A stretch of 13,998 bases of DNA from an uncultured Oscillospiraceae bacterium (GTDB lineage Bacteria; Bacillota; Clostridia; Oscillospirales; Acutalibacteraceae): NCBI GenBank assembly GCA_900540305.1, contig UQFL01000047.1, forward strand, positions 1 to 13,998, given 5' to 3'. Below are positions 6,503 to 13,262 of the stretch, piece after piece. Each line of letters starts with the position of its first letter. Position 1 is the first letter of the stretch. Below the pieces are notes generated by a model. That model saw nothing but the letters and a program-made list of their open reading frames with translations. It was not told the origin of the DNA and did not search any database. The translations under genes and the position numbers were made by a program.

Positions 6503-9010
6503 ATGGCAGAAGATATTATCCGCTATGACAATCAAAAAATTATTGATGTTGAAATAAATAAAGAAGTGCGCAAAGCGTTTCTTGATTATTCAATGAGCGT
6601 TATCGTTCAGCGTGCGCTCCCCGATGTAAGGGACGGACTTAAACCCGTTCACAGGCGTATTCTTTATACTATGTTTGAGAATAATCTGTATCCCGAAAAG
6701 GCATACAGAAAGTGCGCCGATACAGTCGGTGCCGTACTCGGTAGATATCATCCCCACGGTGACGCGTCTGTTTATGATGCAATGGTAAGACTTGCTCAGA
6801 GCTTTTCAATGCGCTATATGCTTGTTGACGGTCACGGTAACTTCGGTACTGTTGACGGCGACCCTGCCGCTGCGTACAGATACACAGAGTCGAGAATGAG
6901 TAAGATAAGCATGAAAATGCTTCAGGATATTGACAAAAATACTGTTGATTTCGACCCCAACTATGATGACAGACTTAAAGAGCCGTCAGTACTCCCCACC
7001 CGTTTTCCGAACCTGCTTGTAAACGGTTCTTCGGGTATTGCCGTTGGTATGGCAACAAATATTCCGCCCCACAATCTCAAAGAGGTTGTTGACGGTGTAA
7101 ATTATCTTATCGACCACCCCGACTGCGACACTCTTGAACTTATGCAGTTTATCAAGGGCCCCGATTTCCCGACTGCCGGAATTATTATGGGCACAAAGGG
7201 TATAAAAGAGGCTTACTCAACAGGTAAGGGCAAGATTTATCTCAGAGCCCGTGCTGAAATTGTTGAGGACAAGGGCGACCATTATAAAATTATAGTTACC
7301 GAACTTCCCTATCAGGTGCGCAAGGCGGCGCTCATTTCAAGCATTGCCGAGCTTTCAAAGGAAAAAAGACTTGAGGGCATTTCAGGTATCAAAGATTTTT
7401 CAAACAGAAAAGGTATGCATGTTGAAATCTCTCTCAAGAGAGATGCAAACGCACAGGTAGTGCTCAACAATCTTTTCAAAATGACGCAGATGCAGGTTAC
7501 TTTCGGCGTTATTATGCTTGCGCTTGTTGATGGCGTGCCGAAAATCCTCACTCTGAAAGAGATGCTTTCAAACTACATAAAGTTCAGAGAAGAGGTTATC
7601 ACCCGCAGAACAAAATATGACCTTGAAAAAGCACAGGCAAGGGCTCATATTTTGGAAGGACTTGCAAAAGCTATTGATATTGTTGATGATATTATTGCAA
7701 CTATCAGAGCGTGCAAGGGCGGAAAGTCTGAAGCAAAGCTTGCAATTATGGAAAAATTCGGCTTTGATGATCCGCAGGCAACTGCTATTGTTAACTTCCA
7801 GCTCGGTCAGCTTGCAGGACTTGAAATTGAAAAGATTACAAATGAGATGAACGAGCTTCACGAAAAGATTGCCGATTATCTTGATATTCTTGAAAATGAA
7901 AGCAGAAAGTTTGAGATTATCAAGCAGGAATCAAAGGAAATCGTTGATAAATTCGGCGATGACAGAAAGACGGAAATCAGCGCTGTTATCGGAAATGTTG
8001 AGGACGAGGACCTTATCCCCGTTGAAGAGTCAATTCTCACTCTTACAAATATGGGATATATGAAGCGCATGACGGTTGACACCTATAAGGCGCAGAACAG
8101 AGGCGGCAGAGGTATTATGGGTATGAGCCGCCGTGAAGAGGATGTTGCAAAAACGATGTTCTCCTGTTCTTCCCACGATGTTATATTCCTGTTTACTAAT
8201 ACAGGTAAAGTATTCCGCAAAAAGGCGTATGAAATCCCTGCTTCTTCAAGAACGGGCAAGGGTATGAATGTAGTTAATCTGCTTCCGCTTGAAAAGGGCG
8301 AAACAGTTTCCGCAATGGTTAAAATTCCTCAGAACGAGGAACGCCGTTATCTCTGTATGGTAACGAAAAAGGGTGTTATCAAGAGAACTGATATTGACGA
8401 ATATAAGCATATCCGCCAGAGCGGTATTATTGCAGTTAATCTTGACGAGGGTGACGAGCTTGCTTATGTTGAGATCACGGACGGCAAGAGAAATCTTGTT
8501 GTAGCAACACACAACGGTATGAGTATCTGCTTCAACGAAAACGACGCAAGACTTATCGGCAGAACGGCAAGAGGCGTTCGTGCAATTATGCTTGATGAGG
8601 ACGATTATGTTGTAGGCTTTGCGGCGTCGCTTGACGGATATACGCTTCTCACCGTTTCTGAAACAGGCTTCGGAAGAAAGAGCAGTTTTGACGATTACCG
8701 AGTTCAGAGCAGAGGCGGTAAGGGTCTTATAAATTACAGAACCGAGCAGTACGGCAAGGTTGCAATGATTGCTCCCGTTACAGATGACAACGATGTTATT
8801 ATGATAACGAGCGACGGTATTGTTATCCGCACCCACGCAGACCAAATCTCAACATTCCAGCGTCCGAGCAAGGGTGTTAAGGTTATGAGAGTTAACGAGG
8901 GCGAAAAGGTTGCCACAATTTCCGTTGTTGACCGTTTTGAGGAAACGGACGAGGAAGAAGAAAGCGAAAATCTTTCCGATAACGAAACCAAAACACCAGA
9001 GGAAAACTGA
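6503..9010 (+). CDS. gyrA: DNA gyrase subunit A
   Basis: GyrA carries the DNA breakage-reunion activity and the C-terminal DNA-wrapping beta-pinwheel. The protein has 835 residues. The winged-helix domain holds RALPDVRDGLKPVHRR and the catalytic tyrosine Tyr127 in AYRYTE. The GyrA-box type sequence QNRGGRG (about 531-537) starts the pinwheel, which marks it as GyrA rather than ParC. The quinolone region reads HPHGDASVYD: the Ser83 equivalent is Ala88, while the Asp87 equivalent (Asp92) is kept. The C-terminus ends in a strongly acidic tail (ETDEEEESE), a feature known to modulate gyrase supercoiling in some species. AGGAGAG lies nine bases before the ATG. The gene probably shares the gyrB transcript and is closed by the terminator at 9023-9057. 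Confidence 0.97.
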   Translation: MAEDIIRYDNQKIIDVEINKEVRKAFLDYSMSVIVQRALPDVRDGLKPVHRRILYTMFENNLYPEKAYRKCADTVGAVLGRYHPHGDASVYDAMVRLAQSFSMRYMLVDGHGNFGTVDGDPAAAYRYTESRMSKISMKMLQDIDKNTVDFDPNYDDRLKEPSVLPTRFPNLLVNGSSGIAVGMATNIPPHNLKEVVDGVNYLIDHPDCDTLELMQFIKGPDFPTAGIIMGTKGIKEAYSTGKGKIYLRARAEIVEDKGDHYKIIVTELPYQVRKAALISSIAELSKEKRLEGISGIKDFSNRKGMHVEISLKRDANAQVVLNNLFKMTQMQVTFGVIMLALVDGVPKILTLKEMLSNYIKFREEVITRRTKYDLEKAQARAHILEGLAKAIDIVDDIIATIRACKGGKSEAKLAIMEKFGFDDPQATAIVNFQLGQLAGLEIEKITNEMNELHEKIADYLDILENESRKFEIIKQESKEIVDKFGDDRKTEISAVIGNVEDEDLIPVEESILTLTNMGYMKRMTVDTYKAQNRGGRGIMGMSRREEDVAKTMFSCSSHDVIFLFTNTGKVFRKKAYEIPASSRTGKGMNVVNLLPLEKGETVSAMVKIPQNEERRYLCMVTKKGVIKRTDIDEYKHIRQSGIIAVNLDEGDELAYVEITDGKRNLVVATHNGMSICFNENDARLIGRTARGVRAIMLDEDDYVVGFAASLDGYTLLTVSETGFGRKSSFDDYRVQSRGGKGLINYRTEQYGKVAMIAPVTDDNDVIMITSDGIVIRTHADQISTFQRPSKGVKVMRVNEGEKVATISVVDRFEETDEEEESENLSDNETKTPEEN

Positions 9011-9022
9011 ATATAATACAGG

Positions 9023-9057
9023 CAAAAGGCGAAACACTATATGTGTCTCGCCTTTTG
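9023..9057 (+). terminator. Intrinsic terminator after gyrA
   Basis: CAAAAGGCGAAACAC (9023-9037) pairs with 9043-9057 around a TATAT loop: 14 of 15 pairs, with one A-C mismatch at 9033/9047. The downstream arm contains TTTT and is followed by a T-rich stretch rather than a pure T-run. It most likely ends the dnaA-gyrA replication cluster. Confidence 0.8.
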
Positions 9058-9125
9058 TATATATTAACTAAACTCAAAGCCGTTATTTTATTTATTAAAC
9101 GAAAAGATGTAAACATTGTGTAAAA

Positions 9126-9152
9126 AAACCGTTTTTTGTTGAAAAAAGGTTT
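9126..9152. repeat. Palindrome overlapping the LCP gene -35 region
   Basis: AAACC (9126-9130) pairs with GGTTT (9148-9152), and TTTTTT (9132-9137) pairs with AAAAAA (9142-9147), with GTTG as the loop and a single unpaired G at 9131. It covers the -35 of the promoter at 9139-9167, so it could be a repressor operator or a DNA bend. It has no T-tract after the stem. Confidence 0.4.
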
Positions 9153-9167
9153 ATGTTGTTATATAAT
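9139..9167 (+). promoter_or_regulatory. Promoter for the LCP-mgtC unit
   Basis: TTGAAA (9139-9144), a spacer of exactly 17 bases and TATAAT (9162-9167) make a near-consensus sigma-A-type promoter, with transcription starting near 9174. A second TATAAT at 9175-9180 lacks a good -35. The preceding terminator shows this gene pair is transcribed separately from gyrA. Confidence 0.75.
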
Positions 9168-9214
9168 ATTTCCGTATAATTTTCAGAAATACCGCGTAAA
9201 AGATGCCGGTTGAA

Positions 9215-9220
9215 GGGGAG
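9215..9220 (+). promoter_or_regulatory. Ribosome binding site that sets the LCP start
   Basis: GGGGAG ends eight bases before the ATG at 9229. The longest open frame would begin at a GTG at 9220, which overlaps this site, so the GTG is not the start. Confidence 0.85.
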
Positions 9221-9228
9221 TGACGGCT

Positions 9229-10905
9229 ATGGGTAAGTATTCTTTTGATGTTGACGATATACTTAAAGAAGTAAGAAAACGCAGAGAAGAAAATGAAGCC
9301 CGTATAAAAGCAGAGGTGTCCACAGACGAAAAACCTGCTTTAAACGATAATGATATAGAAAAAATAAACGAAGAAAAGGAAAAAGCTCAGAGAGTGCAGG
9401 CGCTCAAAGAGCAGATTGCCGAAAAGGCAAAAGCGTCACAGCTTGAACATAAAGAAAAAGCAAAAGCGGCGCACGAAGAAACACAGAAAGAGAAAGCTGT
9501 TTCAGAAACTAAAGAAGAAAATCCGCCGATGACAAGGGCGGCAAGGCAGAGAGCGCATCAGAAAATGATGATGGCGCAGGAAGCCCAGAAAGAAGAAGCA
9601 AAAGAAAACAAAGAAGAGAAAGTTCAGAGCGAAACAGGTTTTAATCAGGATGAATTTATAGAAAGAACACCTACCGTTCATTATGAAAATGCTCAGGAAC
9701 AGGTGAACTTGATGTCCTACGCAGAAGAAAAGCCTGAAAAAAAGAAAAAGAAGAAAAAAGCTTCTAAAAAATCAAAAATTATCAAGGCAATAATATTTAT
9801 TCTTGTAATTGCGATTATTGCGGCAGGATGCGGCATATATTTATTTATAAACAGAGAGCTTGATAATGTAACACAGCCACCTGAACAAACAAACACAACT
9901 GATGAATGGACAGGAATGAGCGTTTTAAAGGAAAGCTTTGAGCCTATTTATGAAACGCCCGATTCTCAGATTTCATCATACAAGAATATGTGTAAAAAAT
10001 GGTATTATAACGGAACGCCCGCATCTTCAACCCATGTTCTCAATGTTCTGCTTATAGGCGAGGACACAAGGGATGAGGAAATTGCAGAGGAAGGAACAAG
10101 AGCAGACTCGGCAATTATTGTGAGCGTTAACAAGGATACCTCAAAAATTACACTCACCTCTATTCTCAGAGATACCTACTGCTATTATGAGGTTACTGAG
10201 GGAGACGAGGACAGCGGACAATACGGAAAAATCAACGAGGCGATGAGCTACGGCGGCGTTGACTGCTATATTCGCTGCGTTGAAAATAATTTCAAAGTTA
10301 ATATTGACAACTATGCAATTGTTAACTTTGAAAGCTTCCAGCAGATTGTTGATACTCTCGGCGGTGTTACCGTTGAAATGACATCAAAGGAAATTAAAGA
10401 GATTAACAATCACCAGGAAAGATATAATTATGTTACAATAGATGCGGAGCCGGGACTTGTTGAACTCAACGGCGAACAGGCTCTTGCATACTGCCGAATC
10501 AGAAAGATTGACTCTGACAATGAAAGAGCCAACAGGCAGAAAACAGTTTTACTTGAAATTTTCAATAAAATGAAAACAACCTCAACCGTTAAAACTCTTG
10601 AGGTTGCAACAAATCTTTTGCCTTATGTAAAGACAGGATTTTCAAAATCTGAAATTGTTTCAATAGGAAAATATGCTCTTCAGAACGGCTGGCTTAATTT
10701 TGGAACAGCTACACAGACAATTCCCGAAAATACAACGGATGAAAACGGCGCAGTAATTACAACCTGTAAGGGCGGCACATTCTACGGCGTATGGTGCTGG
10801 AAAGCAGACCTTCCCCTTACAGCACAGCTTTTACAGCAGTCTGTTTACGGCAAAACCAATATTGTTCTGGCAGAGGACAGACCTAATTTTTCAAAACTGT
10901 CTTAA
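9229..10905 (+). CDS. LytR-CpsA-Psr (LCP) family cell-wall glycopolymer ligase
   Basis: LCP enzymes attach teichoic acids or other phosphate-linked glycopolymers to peptidoglycan at the outer face of the membrane. The 558-residue protein has an unusually long cytoplasmic head (about 1-184) of Lys/Glu/Ala-rich, probably coiled-coil sequence ending in a poly-lysine run. One membrane segment follows (about 186-208, AIIFILVIAIIAAGCGIYLF). The LCP domain starts near 269 with LNVLLIGEDTR and includes RADSAIIVSV, SILRDTY and the late arginine cluster CRIRKIDSDNERANRQ (about 415-430). Those conserved Arg and Asp residues bind the pyrophosphate of the lipid-linked donor. The topology is N-in, catalytic domain outside. 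About 90 further residues after the domain are not recognised. Which polymer it attaches cannot be told. It precedes an MgtC protein by 27 bases, probably in one operon. Confidence 0.92.
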   Translation: MGKYSFDVDDILKEVRKRREENEARIKAEVSTDEKPALNDNDIEKINEEKEKAQRVQALKEQIAEKAKASQLEHKEKAKAAHEETQKEKAVSETKEENPPMTRAARQRAHQKMMMAQEAQKEEAKENKEEKVQSETGFNQDEFIERTPTVHYENAQEQVNLMSYAEEKPEKKKKKKKASKKSKIIKAIIFILVIAIIAAGCGIYLFINRELDNVTQPPEQTNTTDEWTGMSVLKESFEPIYETPDSQISSYKNMCKKWYYNGTPASSTHVLNVLLIGEDTRDEEIAEEGTRADSAIIVSVNKDTSKITLTSILRDTYCYYEVTEGDEDSGQYGKINEAMSYGGVDCYIRCVENNFKVNIDNYAIVNFESFQQIVDTLGGVTVEMTSKEIKEINNHQERYNYVTIDAEPGLVELNGEQALAYCRIRKIDSDNERANRQKTVLLEIFNKMKTTSTVKTLEVATNLLPYVKTGFSKSEIVSIGKYALQNGWLNFGTATQTIPENTTDENGAVITTCKGGTFYGVWCWKADLPLTAQLLQQSVYGKTNIVLAEDRPNFSKLS

Positions 10906-10932
10906 AAGGTAATACAAAAGGAGTATGCCACC

Positions 10933-11646
10933 ATGCCTGAAATCACCACTATACTGGGATTTTCAATAAGACTTTTAATCGCTATTGTTCTCGGTGCGGT
11001 TATGGGAGCCGAAAGACAGCTTACCAAACACAGAACGGGAATACTGACAAATGTTATAGTTTGCGTGGGCGCTTTTGCGTTTACATCATTCTCTTACTTT
11101 ATCGACCCGCTTCATTCAGACGGTACAAGAATTGCGGCACAGATTGTTTCCGGTATAGGTTTTTTGGGCGCAGGTGTTATCATCAGTGACGGCACAAAAG
11201 TCAGAGGTGTTAACACGGCGGCTTCAATTTGGGCGAGTGCGGCAGTAGGTATTCTCTGCTGTCTTGATAAATGGTGGTTTGCAGCGCTTGTTGCGGCAAC
11301 GATAGTTATTTCACATCTTGTTATTCACCCGATTACAGAGTTTATAACAAAAAAGCAGGAATATAACAAAGAGAAAAACGACAAGCAGGAAACATTTTAC
11401 CGCATTACCATTGTCTGCACAGAGGAAAATGTTGTTGATATAAAAACAAACATTATTCAGTATTTCAGAGAATTAAATAATGTTTTACTCAGAAATCTTG
11501 AAATGATTGAAACGGACAGCGGTAATATAAAAGTAAGAGCGGATATTTCAACAAAGACTAAAGATGACGCACTTGTTGAACATATAATAACCCATGTAGG
11601 AAAACACGAGGATATTATTTCAACGGGCTGGAAATATCTTGATTGA
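10933..11646 (+). CDS. MgtC/SapB family membrane protein
   Basis: The 237-residue protein has an N-terminal half with several membrane segments (about 5-25, 36-55, 66-90 and 97-128). They carry the family marks GAVMGAERQ, RTGILTNVIVCVGAFAF and QIVSGIGFLGAGVI with the following VRGVNTAASIWASAA. The C-terminal part (about 150-237) is soluble and looks like the small ACT-like domain of many MgtC proteins. Members help some pathogens survive low magnesium and inhibit F-ATPase in Salmonella, but most environmental homologues are uncharacterised, so only the family is certain. AAAGGAG at 10917-10923 is nine bases before the ATG. It is probably co-transcribed with the LCP gene, and a strong terminator follows. 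Confidence 0.9.
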   Translation: MPEITTILGFSIRLLIAIVLGAVMGAERQLTKHRTGILTNVIVCVGAFAFTSFSYFIDPLHSDGTRIAAQIVSGIGFLGAGVIISDGTKVRGVNTAASIWASAAVGILCCLDKWWFAALVAATIVISHLVIHPITEFITKKQEYNKEKNDKQETFYRITIVCTEENVVDIKTNIIQYFRELNNVLLRNLEMIETDSGNIKVRADISTKTKDDALVEHIITHVGKHEDIISTGWKYLD

Positions 11647-11661
11647 TTATTATTAATAAGT

Positions 11662-11698
11662 AAAAGAGTGAGAAACGAAATGTTCCTCACTCTTTTTT
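11662..11698. terminator. Bidirectional terminator between mgtC-like gene and phosphatase
   Basis: AAAAGAGTGAG (11662-11672) pairs perfectly with CTCACTCTTTT (11686-11696). A mismatch and three further pairs (AAC/GTT) extend the stem inward around the loop GAAAT. Six T residues (11693-11698) serve the plus strand. The four A residues at 11662-11665 provide a shorter T-tract for the convergent minus-strand phosphatase gene. Confidence 0.9.
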
Positions 11699-11715
11699 AT
11701 TGCATTATATAATTG

Positions 11716-12357
11716 TTAATTCTGTGAATTTTCCTCTTCCTTTGCGCTTATGGGAGAAGTGTCTGCAACCTCAAGCTTGTTTGCCTGCATCCACAGTGAC
11801 GGAGTTATGCGAAGTTTAAAGCCGAAACCTGGGTCCATCTGCCAATGCGCCATAGGCGCCTCGGGCAGACCATAACAGGAAAGTATAGTCATAAGCACGC
11901 CTGCGTGGCCGACAATAGCGGCAGTTTCAGTTTGAGTTTTGATAAGGCCTTCAACAACTTTTTCAAAAGCGTCGCAAACTCTGTGGATAAATTCGGCGTT
12001 GCTTTCGCCGTAAGGCGGACGGGCGTGAATGTCGCCCTGAATCCAATTTTTAAAGTCCTCGTTATTTTCAAGTTCCTTTGCCGTGCACTCTTCAAATTCG
12101 CCGAAATTGTATTCGATAAAATCATTTATTACAAGCGGGTTGTTTTTCGGAAACATTATATCAGCAGATTCCATACATCTTTTAAGAGGCGAAACAAACA
12201 CCGCCTGAACATCGGGATAATGGTATTTTGCCTTTATGCTTCTAAGCTCTGATATACTATCCATAGTTAGCGGATAATCTGTATGCCCAATATACTGTGC
12301 GTTTATATTTCCTTTTGTTATTCCGTGGCGGAATAGATAAATTGTATATGTTTTCAT
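11716..12357 (-). CDS. Histidine phosphatase family protein (phosphoglycerate mutase-like)
   Basis: This 213-residue enzyme belongs to the phosphohistidine phosphatase branch that includes cobalamin alpha-ribazole phosphatase (CobC) and broad-specificity phosphatases. The catalytic RHG is RHGITKGN with His11. The second half of the active site shows VSPLKRC with its phosphate-binding Arg, the acid/base Glu in the EYNFGEFE region, and the second histidine in GHAG (His151). The substrate cannot be inferred: no cobalamin or other pathway genes are nearby, so I do not name it cobC. The longest frame would begin at GTG 12363, only two bases from GGAG (12369-12366). The ATG at 12357 has proper eight-base spacing and is chosen. 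It is divergent from the XRE regulator across a 254-bp spacer. Confidence 0.9.
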   Translation of the reverse strand: MKTYTIYLFRHGITKGNINAQYIGHTDYPLTMDSISELRSIKAKYHYPDVQAVFVSPLKRCMESADIMFPKNNPLVINDFIEYNFGEFEECTAKELENNEDFKNWIQGDIHARPPYGESNAEFIHRVCDAFEKVVEGLIKTQTETAAIVGHAGVLMTILSCYGLPEAPMAHWQMDPGFGFKLRITPSLWMQANKLEVADTSPISAKEEENSQN

Positions 12358-12365
12358 AATCACAT

Positions 12366-12369
12366 CTCC
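12366..12369 (-). promoter_or_regulatory. Ribosome binding site that sets the phosphatase start
   Basis: GGAG on the minus strand ends eight bases before the ATG at 12357. This rules out the upstream GTG at 12363, which would be two bases away. Confidence 0.8.
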
Positions 12370-12381
12370 GTAAATGTAAGA

Positions 12382-12387
12382 ATTATA
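12382..12387 (-). promoter_or_regulatory. Possible -10 element for the phosphatase gene
   Basis: Minus-strand TATAAT lies 24 bases upstream of the phosphatase ATG, which would give a very short leader. No good -35 is at the right distance: the best match, TTGTAA, is about 20 bases away. This is a weak promoter call. Confidence 0.4.
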
Positions 12388-12437
12388 TGCCGTATAAAGC
12401 CGAATAATTACAAAATGTTTACAATAAAAACTTTCTC

Positions 12438-12466
12438 TTTACAAATGCTAATACAAGCGGTATAAT
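12438..12466 (+). promoter_or_regulatory. Strong distal promoter upstream of the XRE gene
   Basis: TTTACA (12438-12443), a spacer of 17 bases and TATAAT (12461-12466) form a near-consensus promoter, with transcription starting near 12473. That is about 140 bases before the coding start, and the leader contains a terminator-like hairpin at 12503-12532. Confidence 0.7.
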
Positions 12467-12479
12467 TACTGTCAGTATA

Positions 12480-12489
12480 ACAAATTTGT
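12480..12489. repeat. Palindrome ACAAATTTGT, possible operator
   Basis: A perfect 10-bp palindrome sits just downstream of the predicted start of the strong promoter. This position suits a repressor, possibly the XRE protein encoded next to it. The link is inferred from position; AT-rich palindromes also arise by chance. Confidence 0.35.
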
Positions 12490-12502
12490 GTGAGCGTTTA
12501 GG

Positions 12503-12532
12503 ATATTGCGTTTTTTTGCGCGATATTTTTTT
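12503..12532 (+). terminator. Terminator-like hairpin in the XRE leader (possible attenuator)
   Basis: ATATTGCG (12503-12510) pairs with CGCGATAT (12519-12526) with one T-G wobble around an 8-nt T-rich loop. Seven T residues follow (12526-12532). The stem is short and only half GC, so termination may be partial. It would release a leader RNA of about 60 nt from the promoter at 12438-12466. Confidence 0.5.
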
Positions 12533-12555
12533 ACGCCGTAAAACAAGAATATATT

Positions 12556-12583
12556 TTGTGTAAAAAGTAGAAGTTTATATAAC
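12556..12583 (+). promoter_or_regulatory. Possible proximal promoter for the XRE gene
   Basis: TTGTGT (12556-12561), 16 bases and TATAAC (12578-12583) form a moderate promoter downstream of the leader hairpin. It could supply basal expression with a leader of about 20 nt. The flanking DNA is very AT-rich, so the match is weak evidence. Confidence 0.35.
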
Positions 12584-12611
12584 ATTCAAGGGGTAAAAAA
12601 GAGGAATAAAA

Positions 12612-13253
12612 ATGGCAGTTTCAAAAACAGAATTAAGCGGTAAAACTTCAAAATTCGCATCAATTTTATCACAGCTCAGAAAAGAGAGAGGCAGCAGCCA
12701 GAAAAAAGCTGCGGCAGACCTCGGTATAAGTCAGGCGCTTCTCAGCCACTATGAAAAAGGAATAAGAGAATGCGGACTTGATTTTGTAATTAAATGCAGC
12801 GAATATTACGGTGTTACCACAGATTATCTTCTCGGTGTTTCGCAAAACAGATACGGAATGGACGAAGAATACCTTTCAAAGCTTACAAATGAGGAAACGG
12901 AAGGCTCGTCCATGGCAACGCTTTCTCAGGGAACAAAAATCCTTATTGATATGGCGGTTGCTTCAACATCAAACGAAACAATAACTAAATATCTTCACGA
13001 TTATTATATGCTGTGCATTTACAGAGGAGCGCTTACCCTTGCAAAGGCAGGTGCGCTTCCGTCTGATATGTTCCGCCTTGACTACAATCTCGGTCATGAG
13101 CTTGCGAGTGCTGCGATTGCTGTGCTTGATTCAAGATTTGCCTTTATTGAGGATAAATCAAGAACGGGTGTTGACAATCTCAACAGAAATGCGCTTCACA
13201 CTCTTGTTGAAGAGGCGGAAGAATATATTATGAACAGCTTTATTGCCGAATGA
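12612..13253 (+). CDS. XRE-family transcriptional regulator with uncharacterised C-terminal domain
   Basis: The 213-residue protein has an N-terminal Cro/CI-type helix-turn-helix (about 14-70). It includes LRKERGSSQKKAAADLGIS, the recognition-helix region SQALLSHYEKGIRECGLD, and the usual YYGVTTDYLLG ending. Residues about 95-213 are mostly predicted helical (for example SQGTKILIDMAVA and NLGHELASAAIAVL) and belong to no domain I recognise; they may dimerise the protein or sense a ligand. No signal peptide or membrane segment is seen. AGAGGA at 12600-12605 sets the ATG. The target genes are unknown. The palindrome at 12480-12489 makes autoregulation plausible, and the divergent phosphatase is a possible target. 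A terminator lies beyond the stop, inside the convergent nucleosidase gene. Confidence 0.85.
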   Translation: MAVSKTELSGKTSKFASILSQLRKERGSSQKKAAADLGISQALLSHYEKGIRECGLDFVIKCSEYYGVTTDYLLGVSQNRYGMDEEYLSKLTNEETEGSSMATLSQGTKILIDMAVASTSNETITKYLHDYYMLCIYRGALTLAKAGALPSDMFRLDYNLGHELASAAIAVLDSRFAFIEDKSRTGVDNLNRNALHTLVEEAEEYIMNSFIAE

Positions 13254-13262
13254 TAAATCTGT

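Noticed and set aside
8246..8845. 199-residue minus-strand open frame inside gyrA
   Set aside because: It is antisense to conserved gyrA pinwheel codons, has no family resemblance and is explained by codon bias of the real gene.
11716..12357. Naming the histidine phosphatase cobC or phosphoglycerate mutase
   Set aside because: The family motifs do not fix the substrate, and no cobalamin or glycolytic genes are nearby.
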